Shown: positions 49,586 to 59,719, counted from the first letter of the stretch. The stretch is DNA of 64,000 nucleotides from Agromyces soli (GCF_022811605.1 NZ_CP094533.1:3286001-3350000); one strand, 5' to 3'. Numbers and translations are program-made. The notes: a model not told the origin generated them from the sequence alone.

Positions 49586-50752
49586 TCAGGCGACGAGCCC
49601 GAGCTCCCTCGTGATGATCATCAACTGCACCTCGGTGGTCCCCTCGCCGATCTCGAGGATCTTCGAGTCGCGGTAGTGGCGGGCGACGGGATTCTCGTTC
49701 ATGAAGCCGTAGCCCCCGAAGATCTGCGTCGCGTCCCTGGCATTGTCCATCGCCGCCTCCCCGCACACCATCTTCGCGATCGAGGCCTCCATCTTGAAGG
49801 GCAGCCCCGCGTCCATCTTGCGCGCGGCGTCGTGCCACGCCAGCCGCGCCTGGTGCACCCGGGCCTGCATCTTGGCGATCTTGAAGGCGATGTGCTGGTT
49901 GCGCCCGATCTCGTGGCCGAACACCACGCGGCTCTTCGCGTAGCGCAGCGCCTCTTCGAGGCATCCCTGCGCCGCGCCCGTGGCGAGCGCCGCGAAGGCG
50001 ATGCGTCCCTCGTCGAGCCGCTGCAGGAAGTTGGCGTAGCCCCGGCCCCGCTCGCCGAGCAGGTTCGCGGCCGGCACCCGCACGTCGCGGAGCGTCAGCG
50101 GGTGGGTGTCGCTCGTGTGCCAGCCGACCTTGTCGTAGCCCTCCTCGACGGTGAAGCCCGGCGTGCCGTTCGGCACGATGATGCAGCTGAGCTCCTTCTT
50201 CACGGTGCCGTCGGGGAGCTCGCGCTCTCCGGTGACCGCGGTGATCGTGACGAGCTTCGTGATCGGCGTGCCGGAGTTCGTGATGAACTGCTTCGAGCCG
50301 TTGATCACCCACTCGTCGCCGTCGAGCACCGCGGTCGTCTGCGTGGCGCCGGCGTCGGAGCCCGCACCCGCCTCGGTCAGGCCGAATCCGGCGAGCGCGC
50401 GACCGGCGATGAGGTCGGGCAGGAACTCGGCGTGCTGCTCGGGGGTGCCGTTGCGGTAGATCGGCATGACGCCGAGGCCGACGCCCGCCTCGAGGGTCAC
50501 GCCGATGGACTGGTCGACGCGGCCGAGGGCCTCCACCGCGAGGCAGAGTTGGAAGTAGGACTTTCCGAGCCCGCCGACCGACTCCGGGAACGGCAGCGCG
50601 AAGAGTCCGAGCTCGCCCATCTGGGCGATGATCTCGAGCGGCAGCCGGCGCTTCGTGTCGTACTCGTAGGCTGCGGGCGCGACGACGGTGTCGGCGAAGT
50701 CCTTCACGCGGTCGAAGAGCGCCTGCTCCTCGTCGCTCAGCTGGTAGTCCAC
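49586..50752 (-). CDS. Acyl-CoA dehydrogenase, isovaleryl-CoA type (FadE19-like)
   Basis: 388 residues of the flavin-dependent acyl-CoA dehydrogenase family: N-terminal helical domain, [12 protein letters not shown] near 127-138, ITNSGTP FAD/substrate segment, [28 protein letters not shown], and the C-terminal [21 protein letters not shown] followed by [10 protein letters not shown] carrying a candidate catalytic Glu. The context (carboxylase, hydratase, lyase) makes isovaleryl-CoA the likely substrate, giving 3-methylcrotonyl-CoA. The GTG at 50752 overlaps the carboxylase alpha gene by 16 bases, with AAGGAGC upstream. Confidence 0.9.
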   Translation of the reverse strand: MDYQLSDEEQALFDRVKDFADTVVAPAAYEYDTKRRLPLEIIAQMGELGLFALPFPESVGGLGKSYFQLCLAVEALGRVDQSIGVTLEAGVGLGVMPIYRNGTPEQHAEFLPDLIAGRALAGFGLTEAGAGSDAGATQTTAVLDGDEWVINGSKQFITNSGTPITKLVTITAVTGERELPDGTVKKELSCIIVPNGTPGFTVEEGYDKVGWHTSDTHPLTLRDVRVPAANLLGERGRGYANFLQRLDEGRIAFAALATGAAQGCLEEALRYAKSRVVFGHEIGRNQHIAFKIAKMQARVHQARLAWHDAARKMDAGLPFKMEASIAKMVCGEAAMDNARDATQIFGGYGFMNENPVARHYRDSKILEIGEGTTEVQLMIITRELGLVA

Positions 50753-52770
50753 TGCGGTGCTCCTTGCTCGTGGGTCGTGGCCTCGTGGGCCGATGGCTCG
50801 GCGGCGCCGGGGTCGGCGCGGCCGGGATCGGGGTGGGAGTCGGGTCCGGACGGCTCGACGGCGAGGAGCTGCTCGACGGTGGCGACGGCCTGCTCGCGGG
50901 AGACCTGCGCGCCGACCGCGACGGCGAGCCGCGCCACGCCCGCGAACGGCGCGACGACGCGGTGCTCCATCTTCATCGCCTCGATGGCGAGGATCGCGGC
51001 GCCCGTCTCGACGGCGTCGCCGTCGTGCACGAGCACGGCCGTGACGGTGCCCGGCATGGGCGCCCGGAGCACCGGGTCGGCCGCTCCCCCGCGCTCCGCG
51101 GCCGCGAGACGGCGTTCGAGCTCGGCCCGGCGGTCGACCGGGACGATGCGCTGGGCGCGGCCGTCGGCGTGCACCCAGATCGCCCTGTCGGGGGCGCGCA
51201 CGGCGACGGCGTCCGGCTGCGCACGGCTGGCGGGTGCCTCCTCGGCTCCGGGCCCCGAGGCTCGCCAGCCCCGCTCGCGCCGCCATGCGCGGGCGGCGGG
51301 CCCTGCGGCGGCGAGCGCCTCGGCCTCGACGAGCGCGGTCGCTGCGGCGAGCGCCGCGGCGGTCGGCTCCGCTCCCGCCGGTGCCGGGCGCTGGTCGATC
51401 AGGCCGGTGTGCAGCCGGGCGGCGCGCACCTCCGGGTCGTCGAGCAGCTCGCCGAGGTACTCGAGGTTCGTGTCGACCCCGAGCACGACGGTCTCGTCGA
51501 TCGCCGCCCGGAGCCGCTCGAGCGCGGTCGTGCGGTCGGGCCCCCAGGCGATGAGCTTCGCGAGCATCGGGTCGTAGTGGGCGGTGATCTCCTGCCCCGC
51601 CCGCAGGCCCGCGTCGATGCGGACGCCGTCGCCGCCCGCCGGGCGCCACACGAGCACCGGGCCGGTGGCGGGCAGGAAGCCGTCCGCGGGCCGCTCGGCG
51701 TAGAGCCTGGCCTCGATCGCGTGCCCGTCGAGGTGCAGCGCGTCCTGGGTGAGTGCGAGGTGCTCCCCCGCGGCGATGCGCAGCTGCTGCTCGACGAGGT
51801 CGACCCCGGTCACGAGTTCGGTGACGGGGTGCTCGACCTGCAGCCGTGTGTTCATCTCGATGAAGAAGAACTCGCCCGGCGCGGCATCCGAGACGAGGAA
51901 CTCGACCGTGCCGGCGCCGCGGTAGTCGACGCTCCTGGCGGCCTCGCAGGCCGCCAGGCCGATGCGCTCGCGAGTGGCCTCGTCGAGCAGCGCCGACGGC
52001 GCCTCCTCGATGACCTTCTGGTGCCGGCGCTGCAGGGAGCACTCGCGCTCGCCGAGGTGCACCACGGCGCCGTGCGCGTCGGCGAGCACCTGCACCTCGA
52101 TGTGCCGGGGCCGCTCGATGAAGCGCTCGAGCAGGAGCGTGTCGTCCCCGAAGGCGGCGGACGCGACGCGGCGCGCGGTCGGCAGCGCCTCGGCGAGCTC
52201 CTCGCGGTCGCGGGCGAGCTGCATGCCCTTGCCGCCGCCGCCGGCCGACGGCTTCACGAGGATCGGGTAGCCGACGGCCTCGGCGGCGTCGAGCAGGGCC
52301 GCGTCGTCGAGCGCGGGGTCGGCGACGCCCGGTACCACGGGGACGCCGCTCGCGGCGACGTGGCGCTTCGCCCGGATCTTGTCGCCCATGATCTCGAGTG
52401 CGCGCGCTCCGGGGCCGATGAAGACGAGCCCGGCGTCGGCGCAGGCGCGGGCGAAGCCGGCGTGCTCGGAGAGGAAGCCGTAGCCGGGGTGCACGGCCTC
52501 GGCGCCGCTCTCGACCGCGGCGCGCACGAGGCGCTCGGGATCGAGGTAGCTCTCGGCGGCCGGGGCCGGGCCGATGCGCACCGCGCGGTCGGCGAGGGCG
52601 ACGTGCGGGGCGTCCCGGTCGGCGTCGGAGTACACGGCCACGGCCTCGATGCCGAGCCGCTGCAGGGTGCGGATCACGCGCACGGCGATCTCGCCGCGAT
52701 TGGCGACGAGCACACGGTCGAAGGGCCGGGGGCCGGCGGAGCGGCGCAGCTGCTGATCGGTCATCGCCAT
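50737..52770 (-). CDS. Acyl-CoA carboxylase alpha subunit (biotin carboxylase plus biotin carrier)
   Basis: 677 residues. Biotin carboxylase core about 15-470 with [13 protein letters not shown], the ATP-grasp glycine loop [10 protein letters not shown] and [16 protein letters not shown], then a linker region and a C-terminal biotinyl domain with K600 in AIEAMKMEH. The organisation matches AccA1/MccA (methylcrotonyl-CoA carboxylase alpha). The last about 40 residues after the carrier domain are Pro/Asp/Gln-rich. The ATG shares one base with the beta-subunit stop (TGATG). Confidence 0.94.
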   Translation of the reverse strand: MAMTDQQLRRSAGPRPFDRVLVANRGEIAVRVIRTLQRLGIEAVAVYSDADRDAPHVALADRAVRIGPAPAAESYLDPERLVRAAVESGAEAVHPGYGFLSEHAGFARACADAGLVFIGPGARALEIMGDKIRAKRHVAASGVPVVPGVADPALDDAALLDAAEAVGYPILVKPSAGGGGKGMQLARDREELAEALPTARRVASAAFGDDTLLLERFIERPRHIEVQVLADAHGAVVHLGERECSLQRRHQKVIEEAPSALLDEATRERIGLAACEAARSVDYRGAGTVEFLVSDAAPGEFFFIEMNTRLQVEHPVTELVTGVDLVEQQLRIAAGEHLALTQDALHLDGHAIEARLYAERPADGFLPATGPVLVWRPAGGDGVRIDAGLRAGQEITAHYDPMLAKLIAWGPDRTTALERLRAAIDETVVLGVDTNLEYLGELLDDPEVRAARLHTGLIDQRPAPAGAEPTAAALAAATALVEAEALAAAGPAARAWRRERGWRASGPGAEEAPASRAQPDAVAVRAPDRAIWVHADGRAQRIVPVDRRAELERRLAAAERGGAADPVLRAPMPGTVTAVLVHDGDAVETGAAILAIEAMKMEHRVVAPFAGVARLAVAVGAQVSREQAVATVEQLLAVEPSGPDSHPDPGRADPGAAEPSAHEATTHEQGAPQWTTS

Positions 52771-54377
52771 CACATCCTGAAGAGGCCGAAGCGCGGCTCG
52801 GGCAGCGGGGTGCGGCTCGCGAGCTCGAGGGCGAGCGCGAGCACGGTGCGGGTGTCGCCCGGCTCGATGATGCCGTCGTCCCAGAGCCGCGCGGTCGAGT
52901 GGTACGGGCTGCCCTGCTCCTCGTACTGCGCGCGGATCGGGGCGCGGAACGCCGCCTCGTCCGACTCCGGCCAGTCCTCGCCCCGCGCGGCGAGCTGGTC
53001 GCGCTTCACGGTGGCGAGCACCGACGAGGCCTGCTCCCCGCCCATCACCGAGATGCGGGCGTTGGGCCACATCCAGAGGAAGCGGGGCGAGTACGCCCGC
53101 CCGCACATCGAGTAGTTGCCCGCGCCGAAGGAGCCGCCGATGACGACGGTGAACTTGGGCACGCGCGTCGTCGCGACGGCGGTGACCATCTTCGCGCCGT
53201 CCTTGGCGATGCCGCCGGCCTCCGCGTCGCGGCCGACCATGAAGCCCGAGATGTTCTGCAGGAAGACGAGCGGGATGCCGCGCTGATCGCAGAGCTCGAC
53301 GAAGTGCGCGCCCTTCAGCGCCGATTCGCTGAACAGCACCCCGTTGTTCGCGACGACGCCGACGGGGTGGCCGTCGAGGTGGGCGAAGCCGGTGACGAGC
53401 GTGTCGCCGTACTCCGGCTTGAACTCGGCGAACTCGCTGGCGTCGACGAGGCGGGCGATGACCTCGCGCACGTCGTAGGGCTGCTGCACGTCGACCGGGA
53501 CGACGCTCGTGAGCCCCGCGGGGTCGACCGCCGGGGGTCGCGGCTCCCGAACGGCCCAGGCCCGCTCGGCGGGCGCCGGCAGCGTGGCGACCATGTCGCG
53601 GACGAGTTCGAGCGCGTGCTCGTCGTCTTCGGCGAGGTGGTCGACGACGCCGGAGGTGCGCGCGTGCAGCTCTCCGCCGCCGAGCTCTTCGGGGGTCACG
53701 ACCTCGCCGATGGCGGCCTTCACGAGCGGCGGGCCGCCGAGGAAGATGGTGCCCTGCCCGCGCACGATGACGGTCTCGTCGCTCATCGCGGGCACGTACG
53801 CGCCGCCCGCGGTGCAGGAGCCCAGCACGGCGGCGAGCTGCGGGATGCGCAGCGAGGACATCGTCGCCTGGTTGAAGAAGATGCGGCCGAAGTGCTCGCG
53901 GTCGGGGAACACCTCGTCCTGCATCGGCAGGAACGCCCCGCCGGAGTCCACGAGCGAGATGCACGGCAGCCGCTGCTCGAGCGCGACCTCCTGCGCCCGG
54001 AGGTGCTTCTTCACCGTCATCGGGTAGTAGGTGCCGCCCTTGACGGTGGCGTCGTTGCAGACGACCATGACGGGGCGCCCGTGCACGAGGCCGATGCCGG
54101 TGATGAGGCCGGCGCCGGGCGAGTCGCCGCCGTACAGCCCCTCGGCGGCGAGCGGCGCGAGCTCGAGGAACGGGCTGCCCTCGTCGAGCAGTCGCACCAC
54201 GCGGTCGCGCGGCAGCAGCTTGCCCCGGGCGACGTGGCGCGCGCGTGAGGCCTCGGGCCCGCCGAGGGCGGCGCGCGCCAGCCGCTCGCGGAGCTCGGCG
54301 GCGAGCTCGGCGTGAGCGGCGGCGTTCGCGATCGCGCGCTCGGATGCCGGGTCGACTGCTGACTGCAATGCGCCCAT
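52770..54377 (-). CDS. Acyl-CoA carboxylase beta subunit (carboxyltransferase)
   Basis: 535 residues, the length of MccB/AccD1. Crotonase-type carboxyltransferase halves with [17 protein letters not shown] near 118-134, [39 protein letters not shown], and in the second half [12 protein letters not shown] and [14 protein letters not shown]. It moves the carboxyl group from biotin to 3-methylcrotonyl-CoA (inferred from the leucine-pathway neighbours). Start ATG 54377 with GGAGAGG before it. It leads the five-gene run and faces the TetR gene across two operator-like palindromes. Confidence 0.93.
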   Translation of the reverse strand: MGALQSAVDPASERAIANAAAHAELAAELRERLARAALGGPEASRARHVARGKLLPRDRVVRLLDEGSPFLELAPLAAEGLYGGDSPGAGLITGIGLVHGRPVMVVCNDATVKGGTYYPMTVKKHLRAQEVALEQRLPCISLVDSGGAFLPMQDEVFPDREHFGRIFFNQATMSSLRIPQLAAVLGSCTAGGAYVPAMSDETVIVRGQGTIFLGGPPLVKAAIGEVVTPEELGGGELHARTSGVVDHLAEDDEHALELVRDMVATLPAPAERAWAVREPRPPAVDPAGLTSVVPVDVQQPYDVREVIARLVDASEFAEFKPEYGDTLVTGFAHLDGHPVGVVANNGVLFSESALKGAHFVELCDQRGIPLVFLQNISGFMVGRDAEAGGIAKDGAKMVTAVATTRVPKFTVVIGGSFGAGNYSMCGRAYSPRFLWMWPNARISVMGGEQASSVLATVKRDQLAARGEDWPESDEAAFRAPIRAQYEEQGSPYHSTARLWDDGIIEPGDTRTVLALALELASRTPLPEPRFGLFRM

Positions 54378-54414
54378 GTCCGCCTCTCCGTCGTGGCGTT
54401 GGGCGGGCACTTCG

Positions 54415-54456
54415 GTTAATGCCCGCTAACTCGATTTGATGTTAGTGGCGACTAAC
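54415..54456. promoter_or_regulatory. Twin palindromic operators between the carboxylase and TetR genes
   Basis: GTTAAT-GCCC-GCTAAC at 54415-54430 and GTTAGT-GGCG-ACTAAC at 54441-54456 are two 16-bp palindromes (the second perfect outside its spacer) with starts 26 bp apart. They fit TetR-type operators for the neighbouring regulator acting on the leucine-catabolic operon. A further GTTAAC occurs at 54515-54520, before the tetR ATG. Confidence 0.7.
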
Positions 54457-54556
54457 CGAAACGGCAAGCAGTGCGCTCGCCTGCGCGCCAGGTTGACCGG
54501 TCGAGCACGACCCGGTTAACCTGCACTCACTGAATTCCCGACGACGCGGAGCACGG

Positions 54557-55168
54557 ATGACGAGCGGCACCGAGGTCGAGGCCCCCACGCAGCGGAGCCT
54601 CCGCAAGGCCGATCGGCGCGCCGCCATCCTCGACGCCGCCGCCGCGCTCTTCGCGGCGCGCGGCTACGCCGGCGTCACCCTCGACGAGCTCGGCGCGGCG
54701 GTCGGCGTCTCCGGTCCGGCCGTGTACCGGCACTTCCCCGGCAAGGGCGCCGTGCTCGCCGCCATCCTCGTCGACGCGAGCCGGGCGCTGCTCGACGGGG
54801 CCGAGCGCGTGCTCGCCGTCGATGCGACCCCGGAGGCGGCGCTGCGCGCCCTCATCCGCTTCCACGTCGAGTTCGCCGTCGGCGACGCCGACGTCATCGC
54901 CGTGCAGGAGCGCGAGGTCACCCAGCTCGACCCGGCCGCACGGCACGAGATGCGCACCCTCCAGCGCACGTACGTCGAACACTGGGTCGGCGTGCTCGAT
55001 CGACTCCGGCCGGATCTGGCCGAAGAGGAGCTCAGGGTCAGGGCACACGCCGCCTTCGGCCTCATGAACTCCACTCCGCACAGCGCCCGCACCCCTGGGC
55101 GCCGACCCGCCGCGACCACCATCCGCGGCATTCTGGAGGAAATGACATGGGCGAGCCTCATGTCGTGA
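54557..55168 (+). CDS. TetR-family regulator of the leucine-catabolic operon
   Basis: 203 residues. N-terminal TetR helix-turn-helix about 18-65 ([48 protein letters not shown]); C-terminal ligand domain of the SACE_7040-type (FHVEFAVGDADVIAVQEREV). Divergent to the carboxylase operon with the twin operators between them, and in the same position as the TetR regulator near Mycobacterium accD1-accA1. An acyl-CoA ligand is likely but not shown. The 3' end overlaps the next gene by 22 bases. Confidence 0.88.
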   Translation: MTSGTEVEAPTQRSLRKADRRAAILDAAAALFAARGYAGVTLDELGAAVGVSGPAVYRHFPGKGAVLAAILVDASRALLDGAERVLAVDATPEAALRALIRFHVEFAVGDADVIAVQEREVTQLDPAARHEMRTLQRTYVEHWVGVLDRLRPDLAEEELRVRAHAAFGLMNSTPHSARTPGRRPAATTIRGILEEMTWASLMS

Positions 55169-55626
55169 CGCTGCGCCCCACCCGCGCCGCCGATCTCGAC
55201 GCACTGTTCCGCTTCCACCACGACGAGATCGCCGTCCACCAGGCCGCGTTCGCGCCGGGCGACGACGACCGGCCCGCATTCGACGCCCGCTGGGCCGAGC
55301 GCCTCGCCGATCCCGAGCTCACCACCCGCACCGTGCGCGCCGACGGACGCATCGTCGGCGACGTGGAAGTGCGCCGCGAGCACGGCGTGGCCGTGCTCGA
55401 CTCCTGGATCGACCCGGACCACTGGGGCCTCGGGATCGCCACTCGCGCCCTCCGCCTCCTGCTCGACGGGCTCCCGGAGCGTCCCGTGCGCGCCCGGGTC
55501 GCGGCCGACAACCGGGGCTCGCGCGCGGTGCTCGCGAAGCTCGGCTTCGCGGAGGTCGCCCGCGAGCTCGTGTTCGCGCCCGCCCGCGGCGGCGAGACGG
55601 AGCGCCTCGTCTACGAGCTCGACTGA
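55147..55626 (+). CDS. GNAT-family N-acetyltransferase
   Basis: 159 residues with a GNAT domain: RPTRAADLDALFRFHHDEIA at the N-terminus, the WIDPDHWGLGIATRALRLLL acetyl-CoA site near 77-96 and VAADNRGSRAVLAKLGFAEVAREL near the end (RimJ/RimL-like). Substrate unknown. It overlaps the tetR 3' end by 22 bases in a different frame, so the two are probably co-expressed. It is not an obvious leucine-pathway enzyme. Confidence 0.82.
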   Translation: MGEPHVVTLRPTRAADLDALFRFHHDEIAVHQAAFAPGDDDRPAFDARWAERLADPELTTRTVRADGRIVGDVEVRREHGVAVLDSWIDPDHWGLGIATRALRLLLDGLPERPVRARVAADNRGSRAVLAKLGFAEVARELVFAPARGGETERLVYELD

Positions 55627-55657
55627 GCCCGACACCGCCGAGACCGAGTGCGAGTCG

Positions 55658-55948
55658 CTACTCGCTCGCGAGCGCGTGGATGCGCTGCGCGAGCTCGACG
55701 TCGCGCCGGGTCACCCCGCCGACGTCGTGCGAGCGCAGCTCGAAGGTGATCGAGCCCCAGCGCACGTGCACGTCCGGATGGTGCGCGAGCTCGTCGGCGA
55801 CCACCGCGACGCGGTCGAGCAAGCGCACCCCGGCCGAGAAGTCCCCCGTCTCGTAGCTCGCGACGAGGTGGTCCACGGCGTGTTCGAACGGCGTGCCGGC
55901 GAGCGCCGCGGCCGTGTCCTCCGCGAGCAGCAGTGTGCGGTCGTCCAT
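55658..55948 (-). CDS. Pterin-4a-carbinolamine dehydratase-like protein
   Basis: 96 residues. The family motif ADELAHHPDVHVRWGSITFEL with H56 and H57 is clear, and the C-terminal DVELAQRIHALA helix fits. Such proteins dehydrate 4a-hydroxytetrahydrobiopterin after aromatic hydroxylases. No phenylalanine hydroxylase gene is nearby, so here it may act on another pterin or have an independent role. A GGGGGGA stretch precedes the ATG. Confidence 0.88.
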   Translation of the reverse strand: MDDRTLLLAEDTAAALAGTPFEHAVDHLVASYETGDFSAGVRLLDRVAVVADELAHHPDVHVRWGSITFELRSHDVGGVTRRDVELAQRIHALASE

Positions 55949-55998
55949 CCCGTCGTCCCCCCGTCCCGGCCGCAGGTGCGGCCCTTCGGCGAGGCTAC

Positions 55999-56031
55999 GC
56001 CGCGGGGGACGGCGCCGCCATCCCCCGCGGC
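55999..56031 (-). terminator. Terminator after the bkd operon
   Basis: GCCGCGGGGGA (55999-56009) pairs perfectly with TCCCCCGCGGC (56021-56031) over 11 bp with an 11-base loop, just after the E2 stop. Confidence 0.7.
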
Positions 56032-56035
56032 CCGC

Positions 56036-57421
56036 TCACATCGTGAGGGCGAACCCGGGCTCCCGCAGCAGCCGGCCGACGTCGCCGAGGAAGCGCGAGC
56101 CCTGCTCGCCGTCCACGAGCCGGTGGTCGAAGGAGAGCGAGAGCGTCATCACCTCGCGCAGCGCGATCTCGCCGCGGTGCTCCCACGGCAGCCGGCGCAC
56201 CTGGCCGGTCGCGAGGATCGCGGCCTCCCCCGGGTTCAGGATCGGCGTGCCCGCGTCGATCCCGAAGACGCCGATGTTCGTGATCGACATCGTGCCGCCG
56301 GACAGCTCGGCCGGGCTCGTGCGGCCGGCACGGGCGGTCTCGGCGAGCGCCGCGATCGCGTCGGCCAGCTCGACGAGGGTCATCCGCTCGGCGCCGGGGA
56401 TCACGGGCACCACGAGCCCGCGATCCGTGGCCGCCGCGATGCCGAGGTTCACGCCGGCGAACTGCACGATCTCCTGCGCCTCCTCGTCCCAGCGCGCGTT
56501 GACCTCCGGGGTGCGCGCCGCGGCGAGGCAGACCGCTTTCGCGACGACGGCGAGCGGCGTGATCCGGTGCCCGGCGAAGGCGCGATCCTCGCGCAGGCCG
56601 CGAAGCAGCTCCATCGTCGCGGTCACGTCGACGGTGAGGAACTCGGTCACGTGCGGCGCGGTGAAGGCGCTGCGCACCATCGCGGCGGCCGTGTGCTTTC
56701 GGACGCCGCGGATGGGGATGCGGGTCTCGGCCGGGCGTTCGCCCGCCGCCGGGCGGGCCGCCGCCGCCGCGGACGGCTGGAGGGCGTTCGCCGTGCGTTC
56801 GACGTCGTCGCGCGTGATCAGCCCGCGCTCGCCCGTGCCGTCGACCGCGTCGAGGTCGACGCCGAGCTCGCGCGCGAGTCGGCGCACCGGCGGCGTCGAA
56901 CGAGGCCGGTCACCGCGCCGCGAGGGCCCGGAGGCGGGGCTCGCGACCGCGGTCGCGGGGCTCGCGGCGGATGCCTCGCCGCCGTCGCTGCCTGCTGCCG
57001 GCGTCGCCCCGCCGGGTGGCGGGACGCGCCGGCGACGGCGCGGCCCGCGATCGGCCGCGGCGCCGTAGCCGACGAGCGTCGGCTCGCGCTTCGGCTCGGG
57101 CTGCGCGTCTGCTTCGGGGCCTGCGCTGCCCGAGGCATCCGCGCCGCCATCGCCCGCGCCGCCGGCCGGCGCACCCTCGCCGGTCTCGCACGAGAACAGC
57201 GGCGCGCCGACCTCGACGGTCTGACCGGGCTCGGCGTGCAGGGCGGTGATCACCCCCGCGAAGGGCGACGGCAGCTCGACGACGGCCTTCGCCGTCTCGA
57301 CGTCGGCGACGATCTGGTTGAGCTCGATGCGGTCGCCGACCGACACGCGCCAGGCGACGAGCTCCGACTCCGTCAGGCCCTCGCCGAGGTCCGGCAGCGC
57401 GAACGCGCGCACGCCGCTCAC
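56036..57421 (-). CDS. bkdC: Branched-chain 2-oxoacid dehydrogenase E2 (dihydrolipoyl acyltransferase)
   Basis: 461 residues: lipoyl domain 1-80 with lipoyl-lysine K45 in DVETAKAVVEL, a Gly/Ala/Pro-rich linker, a peripheral-subunit-binding domain about 165-200 (TPPVRRLARELGVDLDAVDGTGERGLITRDDV) and a catalytic acyltransferase domain ending in the DHRLVDG motif. The E1 genes upstream and the leucine-pathway cluster make branched-chain oxoacids the likely substrates rather than pyruvate. It starts with GTG in a GTGA overlap with bkdB. The E3 lipoamide dehydrogenase gene is not in the window. Confidence 0.92.
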   Translation of the reverse strand: MSGVRAFALPDLGEGLTESELVAWRVSVGDRIELNQIVADVETAKAVVELPSPFAGVITALHAEPGQTVEVGAPLFSCETGEGAPAGGAGDGGADASGSAGPEADAQPEPKREPTLVGYGAAADRGPRRRRRVPPPGGATPAAGSDGGEASAASPATAVASPASGPSRRGDRPRSTPPVRRLARELGVDLDAVDGTGERGLITRDDVERTANALQPSAAAAARPAAGERPAETRIPIRGVRKHTAAAMVRSAFTAPHVTEFLTVDVTATMELLRGLREDRAFAGHRITPLAVVAKAVCLAAARTPEVNARWDEEAQEIVQFAGVNLGIAAATDRGLVVPVIPGAERMTLVELADAIAALAETARAGRTSPAELSGGTMSITNIGVFGIDAGTPILNPGEAAILATGQVRRLPWEHRGEIALREVMTLSLSFDHRLVDGEQGSRFLGDVGRLLREPGFALTM

Positions 57422-58428
57422 GCCTCGACCCCCGAGAGCGAGTTGGCGCGGCCGAGCACGCGGTCGACGCCGTCGAGGATCCGGTCGAGGTCCGGCAGGT
57501 GGTGCTGTTCGAGCTTCGCGGGCGGGTACGGGATGTCGTGGCCGGTGACCCGCACCGGCGCGTGCTCCAGGTAGTCGAAGCAGCGCTCGGTCAGGCTCGC
57601 GGCGATCTCCGCGCCGACCCCGCCCTGCTGCCCGGCCTCGTGCGCGATGACGAGCCGACCGGTGCGTCGCAGCGAGGCCTCGAGGGTCGGGTAGTCCACC
57701 GGCGCCAGCGACCGCAGGTCGATGACCTCGAGGGAGACGCCGTCCTCGGCGGCGGCGACCGCGGCGTCCTTGGCCGTCTGCACGAGCGCGCCGTAGGTGA
57801 CGAGCGTCACGTCGTCGCCCGGTGCGACCACCGTCGCGATGCCCATCGGCTTCGCGTCGGCGAGGCTCGCGGCCTCGTCGACCTCGCCCTTCACGTGGTA
57901 CCGCCGCTTGGGCTCGAAGAAGAGCACCGGATCGTCGCTCGCGATCGCCTGCTGGATCATCACGTGCGCGTCCGCCGGGTTCGAGCAGACCACGACGCGG
58001 AGGCCGGCGGTGTGCGCGAAGTACGCCTCGGGCGACTCGGAGTGGTGCTCGGCCGCCCCGATGCCGCCGCCGAACGGGACCCGGATCGTGATCGGCACCT
58101 TCACCGCCCCGCGGGAGCGGTAGTGCAGCTTCGCCACCTGCGCGACGATCTGATCGAAGCCGGGGTAGATGAAGCCGTCGAACTGGATCTCGACGACGGG
58201 GCGGAAGCCGCGGTAGGCGAGCCCGACCGCGGTGCCGATGAGGCCCGCCTCGGACAGCGGCGAGTCGACGACCCGCTCGCGGCCGAACTCGGCCTGCAGC
58301 CCATCGGTGATGCGGAACACGCCGCCGAGCGTGCCGATGTCCTCGCCCATGAGGACGACGCGGTCGTCGGCGGCGAGGGCGTTTCGGAGGCCCCGGTTCA
58401 GGGCCTTGCCGAGGGTGAGGGTGGTCAT
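57418..58428 (-). CDS. bkdB: Branched-chain 2-oxoacid dehydrogenase E1 beta
   Basis: 336 residues with the transketolase pyrimidine domain (LMGEDIGTLGGVFR, RVVDSPLSEAGLIGTAVGLA, EIQFDGFIYPGFDQIVAQVAK) and the C-terminal transketolase domain. It forms the alpha2beta2 TPP enzyme with BkdA. It starts in an ATGA overlap with bkdA. PDH E1 beta subunits are very similar, so the branched-chain assignment rests on context. Confidence 0.9.
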   Translation of the reverse strand: MTTLTLGKALNRGLRNALAADDRVVLMGEDIGTLGGVFRITDGLQAEFGRERVVDSPLSEAGLIGTAVGLAYRGFRPVVEIQFDGFIYPGFDQIVAQVAKLHYRSRGAVKVPITIRVPFGGGIGAAEHHSESPEAYFAHTAGLRVVVCSNPADAHVMIQQAIASDDPVLFFEPKRRYHVKGEVDEAASLADAKPMGIATVVAPGDDVTLVTYGALVQTAKDAAVAAAEDGVSLEVIDLRSLAPVDYPTLEASLRRTGRLVIAHEAGQQGGVGAEIAASLTERCFDYLEHAPVRVTGHDIPYPPAKLEQHHLPDLDRILDGVDRVLGRANSLSGVEA

Positions 58429-59564
58429 CGGCCGGCTCCGTTCTGGTCGGATGCCTCGTCGCCGAAGAGCGCGAGATACCGCTCGTAGTGCTCGCGCTGA
58501 CGGGCGACGTGGCTGTTCGGTTCCGCGTAGACGTGGTCGAAGACGCTGAGGGCGGGCGGGTCGACGAGGCCGAGGCAGGCGGCTCGGAGCTCGGCGGCGG
58601 CGCGGTCCGCCGCCTCGGCCGTCTCGCGCTCGAGCCCCGCGACGTCGACTCCGAGGCCCTCGAGGAGGGCGAGCAGGCGGGCGATCGGATCGCGCTCCCG
58701 CCAGGCGGCGAGCTCCGCGTCGTCGCGGTAGCGGCTCGGATCATCGGCCGTGGTGTGCGGACCCATGCGGTAGGTGACGGCCTCGATGAGGCTCGGGCCA
58801 TCGCCCCGCCGGGCGCGCTCGAGCGCCATGCGGGTGACGGCGAGCACGGCGAGGACGTCGTTGCCGTCGACCCGGATGCCGGGCATCGCGAAGCCGTCGG
58901 CGCGGCGGGCCAGCTCCTGCTTGGACTGCAGCCCGACCGGCTCCGAGATCGCCCACTGGTTGTTCTGGCAGAAGAAGACGACGGGCGCCTCGAAGCTCGA
59001 GGCGAAGACGAACGCCTCGTTGACGTCGCCCTCGCTCGTCGCGCCGTCGCCGAAGTAGGCGATGGCCGCGGCGTCGGAGTGGTCCCAGCGCAGCCCCATC
59101 GCGTAGCCGGTGGCGTGCAGCGCCTGCGCGCCGATGATGATCTGCGGCACGGCGACGCGGTGGGCGGCCGGGTCCCAGCCGGACGACGCGGTGCCGCGCC
59201 AGGTGGTCACGAGCCCCTCGGCGGCGACGCCGCGGGCCCAGGCGACGGCGAGCTCCCGGTAGCTCGTGAACGCGAAGTCGTCGTCGCGCAGGGCGCGCAC
59301 GGAGCCGATCTGCGCGGCCTCCTGCCCGGCGAGCGGCGGCCAGAGCCCGAGCTCGCCCTGGCGCTGCAGCGCGACCCCCTCGGCGTCGAGCCGGCGGACG
59401 ATGACCATGTCGCGGTAGAGCCGGCCGAGCGCGGCGGCGTCGACGTCGGCGACCCACGGGTCGAACTCGGCGTCGTGGCGCCGGGTGCCCGTCTCGTCGA
59501 CGAGCTGCACGAACGACTCGGGCCTCGTCAAGAGCCCGGTCGCATCACGGTCGGAAAGGGTCAT
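58425..59564 (-). CDS. bkdA: Branched-chain 2-oxoacid dehydrogenase E1 alpha
   Basis: 379 residues. TPP-binding motif GDGATSEGDVNEAFVFA near 171-187 ending in QNNQWAIS, the phosphorylation-loop-like YRMGPHTTADDPSRYR, and GRYRDMVIVRRLDAEGVALQRQGELGLW near the N-terminus. Start ATG 59564 with AGGAGG upstream; an in-frame extension to 59666 is Arg-rich and was rejected. It heads bkdA-bkdB-bkdC and is divergent from the AsnC gene. Confidence 0.92.
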   Translation of the reverse strand: MTLSDRDATGLLTRPESFVQLVDETGTRRHDAEFDPWVADVDAAALGRLYRDMVIVRRLDAEGVALQRQGELGLWPPLAGQEAAQIGSVRALRDDDFAFTSYRELAVAWARGVAAEGLVTTWRGTASSGWDPAAHRVAVPQIIIGAQALHATGYAMGLRWDHSDAAAIAYFGDGATSEGDVNEAFVFASSFEAPVVFFCQNNQWAISEPVGLQSKQELARRADGFAMPGIRVDGNDVLAVLAVTRMALERARRGDGPSLIEAVTYRMGPHTTADDPSRYRDDAELAAWRERDPIARLLALLEGLGVDVAGLERETAEAADRAAAELRAACLGLVDPPALSVFDHVYAEPNSHVARQREHYERYLALFGDEASDQNGAGR

Positions 59565-59660
59565 CGTCGATCCTCCTGGTTCGGCGGAGCGCTTCGTGGG
59601 CGCTCCGACTCGCCGGCCACGTCGCCGGATACGCCCGAGCGTACGTCGGGAGGTCACACA

Positions 59661-59687
59661 GCTCAAGCATCACCGGATCCATTGAGC
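59661..59687. promoter_or_regulatory. Inverted repeat in the bkdA/asnC control region
   Basis: GCTCAA (59661-59666) and TTGAGC (59682-59687) are separated by 15 bases, so their centres are 21 bp or two helical turns apart. It lies between the divergent bkdA and asnC starts and is a candidate binding site for the AsnC-type regulator. Confidence 0.4.
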
Positions 59688-59719
59688 ATGTTGCCAAGCA
59701 CGCGGCGCTGAATCCTCGC

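Noticed and set aside
56036-59564. Pyruvate dehydrogenase E1/E2 rather than branched-chain dehydrogenase
   Set aside because: Sequence alone does not separate them well, but the adjoining leucine-pathway genes and AsnC regulator favour the branched-chain assignment; uncertainty is noted in the entries.
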